DNA of 64,000 nucleotides, from contig NZ_CAJZAG010000006.1 of NCBI RefSeq assembly GCF_914271485.1, positions 186,001-250,000 on the forward strand. Direction: 5' to 3'. The notes below the pieces were generated by a model. That model saw nothing but the letters and a program-made list of their open reading frames with translations. It did no database searches and was not told the origin of the DNA. This document shows, piece after piece, positions 61,842 through 64,000 of this stretch. This DNA is from Cupriavidus pampae. Its GTDB lineage: Bacteria > Pseudomonadota > Gammaproteobacteria > Burkholderiales > Burkholderiaceae. Position 1 is the first letter of the stretch. Each line of letters starts with the position of its first letter. Made by a program: the position numbers and the translations under genes.

Positions 61842-62516
61842 TCAGGCCTCGGCCTCGGGTTCCAGCAGATAGCCAAAGCCACGCAGCGTGACGATCGTCA
61901 CACCATGCCCGGCGAGCTTCTTGCGCAGACGATAGACCAGCACTTCGATTGCATCGGGGCTGACATCGGCGTCGAGCGAAAACACCTTGTCGAGCAGCTG
62001 CGCCTTGGTCAGCGGCTGACCGCTGCGCGCGAGCAACGCGCCGAGCAGCGTCGACTCGCGCGGCGTCAGGGCAAGCGGCGCGCCACCGAGCGTAAAGCTG
62101 CGCGTCTCGCCATCGAACACCAGCGCGCCGCATTGCAGGCGCGGATGCGCGCGCCCGCGGCTGCGCCGGATCAGCGCGAGGATGCGCGCCTCGAGTTCGG
62201 CAATCGCGAACGGCTTGGGCAGGTAGTCGTCGGCGCCAAGGTTCAGGCCGCGCACGCGCTCGTCGAGCGTGTCCTGCGCGGTCAGGATCAGCACCGGCGT
62301 GCGATCGTCGCGACCGCGCATGGCCTTGAGCACCGCGAGGCCATCCTTGCCGGGCAGACGCAGGTCCAGCACCACGGTGTCGTATTCCTCGGCCATCAAC
62401 CGGGCCTCGGCCTGCAGACCGTCCGCCACGTGTTCGATGACGAAGCCGCCCTGCTCGAGCGCGCGCGCGACCCAGCGGGCCAGTTCCACTTCATCTTCCA
62501 CCAGCAGGATGCGCAT
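61842..62516 (-). CDS. TctD-like OmpR-family response regulator
   Basis: 224 residues. Receiver with E7-D8-E9 acidic pocket, phospho-acceptor D51 (VVLDLRLPG), K101 region DYLPKPFAIAELEAR, and an OmpR winged HTH (ALTPRESTLLGALLARSG, VEVLVYRLRKKL-like AIEVLVYRLRKKL). Start ATG at 62516 begins MRILLVEDE. It precedes the TctE-like kinase in the operon and is divergent from the iron-type binding protein gene (97 bases between), so it probably controls it. Confidence 0.93.
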   Translation of the reverse strand: MRILLVEDEVELARWVARALEQGGFVIEHVADGLQAEARLMAEEYDTVVLDLRLPGKDGLAVLKAMRGRDDRTPVLILTAQDTLDERVRGLNLGADDYLPKPFAIAELEARILALIRRSRGRAHPRLQCGALVFDGETRSFTLGGAPLALTPRESTLLGALLARSGQPLTKAQLLDKVFSLDADVSPDAIEVLVYRLRKKLAGHGVTIVTLRGFGYLLEPEAEA

Positions 62517-62613
62517 GCGGGGCCTCCTCCGCCCGGTCGGCAACCCGGATGCGGGACGCGTCCGGGGGCGCCTATAATAACGCCGCCCCGCCAAGGGTGT
62601 CGCCCCTGCCGCC

Positions 62614-63849
62614 ATGTCGCTCACGCCGCTCTCGCCGCCCACGCCGCTCACCGTACCGCCGAACGAACGGACTCCCGCCGCGCATCCAGTGCTGCCGGTG
62701 CGGCGACGCCTGCTCGAAGCGGGGGCCGCCGCCACCATGCTGGCGGCGCTGCCGTCCATGGCCCGCGCACAGAGCACGGCTTCGCGTCCGGCGGGCGCAC
62801 CGCCAGCCGGTTATCCGGCGGAGTACGAAGGCATCATCTCGCGCGCGCTGCACGAGGGCGGTGTCACCGTGTACGCGTCCACCGACAGCGACATCGTGCG
62901 CCCCCTGATCGATGGCTTCGAGGCCCGCTATCCGGGCGTGCGCGTGCAATACCGCGATCTCAATACTGTCGATCTGCACGAACGCTTCCTGGCCGAGACC
63001 GCGCGGCTGGGCGCCGGCCGTCCGCCGCGCGATGCCGATTGCGCGGACGTGCTGTGGAGCACGGCGATGGATCTGCAGATCAAGCTCGTCAACGACGGTT
63101 ATGCGCAACGCTACGAGTCGCCCGAGCGCACCGCGCTGCCGGGCTGGGCCGTCTGGCGCGACGAAGCGTGGGGCACCACCTTCGAACCGGCGGTGATTGT
63201 CTACAACCGCCGGCATTTCAGCGACACGCGGATGCCGGGCAGTCGCAGCGGCCTGGCGCAGCTGATGCAGGAGCACGGGCCGCTATGGCGCGGTCGCGTG
63301 GTCACCTACGACATCGAACGCTCGGGCATCGGGTATCTGTTCGCGCAGCAGGACGCGCGCATGGGCAACGAGTTCTGGTATCTCGCGCAGGCGCTGGGCC
63401 GCGCGCAGGCGAAGCTGTCGGTGTCGTCGGTGGACATGATCGAGCGCATCGCGCGCGGCGAGTTCGTGCTCGGCTACAACGTGCTGGGATCGTATGCGTT
63501 GTCGCTGATGGAGCGCGGCGCGGAAATCGGCGTGATCGCACCGCGCGACTACACGCTGGTGATGTCGCGCGTGGCCTTTATCGCGCGCAAGTCGCCGCGG
63601 CCCAATGCGGCGCGGCTGTGGCTGGATTTCCTGATCTCGCGTGAAGGACAGGCGCTGCTGGCCCGCTCGACCTCGCAGCTGTACACGATTCGCAGCGATA
63701 TGGAGAGCAGCCAGACTCCGGTGGCGCTAGCCGAGCGGCTTGGCTACACGCTCAAGCCAATCAGCGTGGGGCCGGGCCTGCTGGCCGGGCAGGACGCCTT
63801 GCGCAAGCGTGCATTTCTCGCGCGCTGGAACGAGGCTCTCCGGGGTTGA
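62614..63849 (+). CDS. Orphan periplasmic binding protein (Fe3+/AfuA-like)
   Basis: 411 residues. N-terminal hydrophilic stretch then RRRLLEAGAAATMLAALPSMARAQ, a Tat-like or Sec signal (RR followed by hydrophobic core). Body features: GGVTVYASTDSDIVRPLIDGF, ADVLWSTAMDLQIKLVNDGY, GTTFEPAVIVYNRR, and KSPRPNAARLWLDFLISREGQ, typical of the SBP_bac_6/11 group that includes ferric and phosphoglycerate or 2-aminoethylphosphonate binders. No ABC permease or ATPase is near; its neighbours are a TctDE-like pair, so a sensing role is plausible. Confidence 0.85.
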   Translation: MSLTPLSPPTPLTVPPNERTPAAHPVLPVRRRLLEAGAAATMLAALPSMARAQSTASRPAGAPPAGYPAEYEGIISRALHEGGVTVYASTDSDIVRPLIDGFEARYPGVRVQYRDLNTVDLHERFLAETARLGAGRPPRDADCADVLWSTAMDLQIKLVNDGYAQRYESPERTALPGWAVWRDEAWGTTFEPAVIVYNRRHFSDTRMPGSRSGLAQLMQEHGPLWRGRVVTYDIERSGIGYLFAQQDARMGNEFWYLAQALGRAQAKLSVSSVDMIERIARGEFVLGYNVLGSYALSLMERGAEIGVIAPRDYTLVMSRVAFIARKSPRPNAARLWLDFLISREGQALLARSTSQLYTIRSDMESSQTPVALAERLGYTLKPISVGPGLLAGQDALRKRAFLARWNEALRG

Positions 63850-63864
63850 TTGCGCGGCTGAGCG

Positions 63865-64000
63865 TTATTCCGCCAGCGACTGCTGCCGGGCCTGCGCCTC
63901 GCAGAACGTAGCCACTTCCGCATCGAGTTCGGCTTCCGCAAGCGGACGCGCGACGTAGCCGTGTCGCAACGCCGGCGAAAAGCGCAGCGTATCGATAAAC
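63865..64000 (-). CDS. C-terminus of an unidentified protein (5' end outside window)
   Basis: The last 45 codons on the minus strand read LRFSPALRHGYVARPLAEAE then LDAEVATFCEAQARQQSLAE and a TAA. The frame is open to the window edge. It converges on the orphan binding-protein gene with 15 bases between stops. I do not recognise the family from this fragment; a single Cys is visible near the end. Confidence 0.55.
   Translation of the reverse strand, partial: FIDTLRFSPALRHGYVARPLAEAELDAEVATFCEAQARQQSLAE

Noticed and set aside
60377..62516. TctDE-like pair as regulator of the tctCBA operon in this window
   Set aside because: About 50 kb apart and adjacent instead to a divergent binding-protein gene; no evidence of linkage.

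Overview
The window is high-GC, gene-dense DNA from a betaproteobacterium of the Burkholderiaceae, most like Cupriavidus or Ralstonia. The support is gene order (ntrX-ntrY-DUF4390-rsmB; fmt-def facing a LysM gene and dprA; a thioredoxin-like gene before topB), the Bug/TctC uptake genes, and the general protein flavour. Genus is an inference from recall; no search was run.

Layout. 1-5156: the 5' part of dinB with a LexA box, rarD, an orphan TRAP-type binding protein and a maltoporin-like secreted protein. 5322-8967: an MFS transporter, a membrane diguanylate cyclase and an unrecognised coiled-coil protein. 9321-12402: a complete tctCBA tripartite transporter. 12540-18479: patatin, a glutathione-reductase-like flavoprotein, an EamA transporter, and an Old Yellow Enzyme divergent from a LysR regulator whose C-terminus carries a 12-bp tandem repeat. 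18480-22400 is accessory DNA ending at the 3' end of a tRNA-Phe gene: a hipBA module with palindromic operators, a Panacea-domain protein with an unrecognised 112-residue partner, a 56-residue small gene, a decayed second hipA tail, twin 65-residue paralogues and another small ORF.

22529-37721 is housekeeping: the NtrYX-like two-component system, rsmB, htpX, a LysE exporter, fmt, def, a LysM protein, dprA, a thioredoxin-like protein and topB. 38035-40771 holds a lipoprotein behind a strong sigma-54 promoter match, a LysR regulator and a glycine-zipper protein with a His-rich tail. 41000-51459 forms a carbon-acid block: cstA-ybdD divergent from a Cache sensor kinase and LuxR-type regulator (with striking palindromes between), a dctPQM TRAP transporter and pckG. 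Together these suggest uptake of pyruvate, lactate or related acids and conversion to phosphoenolpyruvate.

51885-64000 contains a D-2-hydroxyacid dehydrogenase, a MOSC protein lacking its usual cysteine, an RND efflux pair, an overlapping operon of ExbB/MotA-like protein, DUF2149 protein and ChaN-like lipoprotein, a TctDE-like two-component system divergent from an orphan iron-type binding protein, and the 3' end of an unidentified gene.

The best candidates for undescribed biology are in 20273-22307: a possible toxin for the Panacea protein, and the twin 65-residue proteins. Three unrelated genes also carry in-frame 12-bp tandem repeats encoding tetrapeptides.
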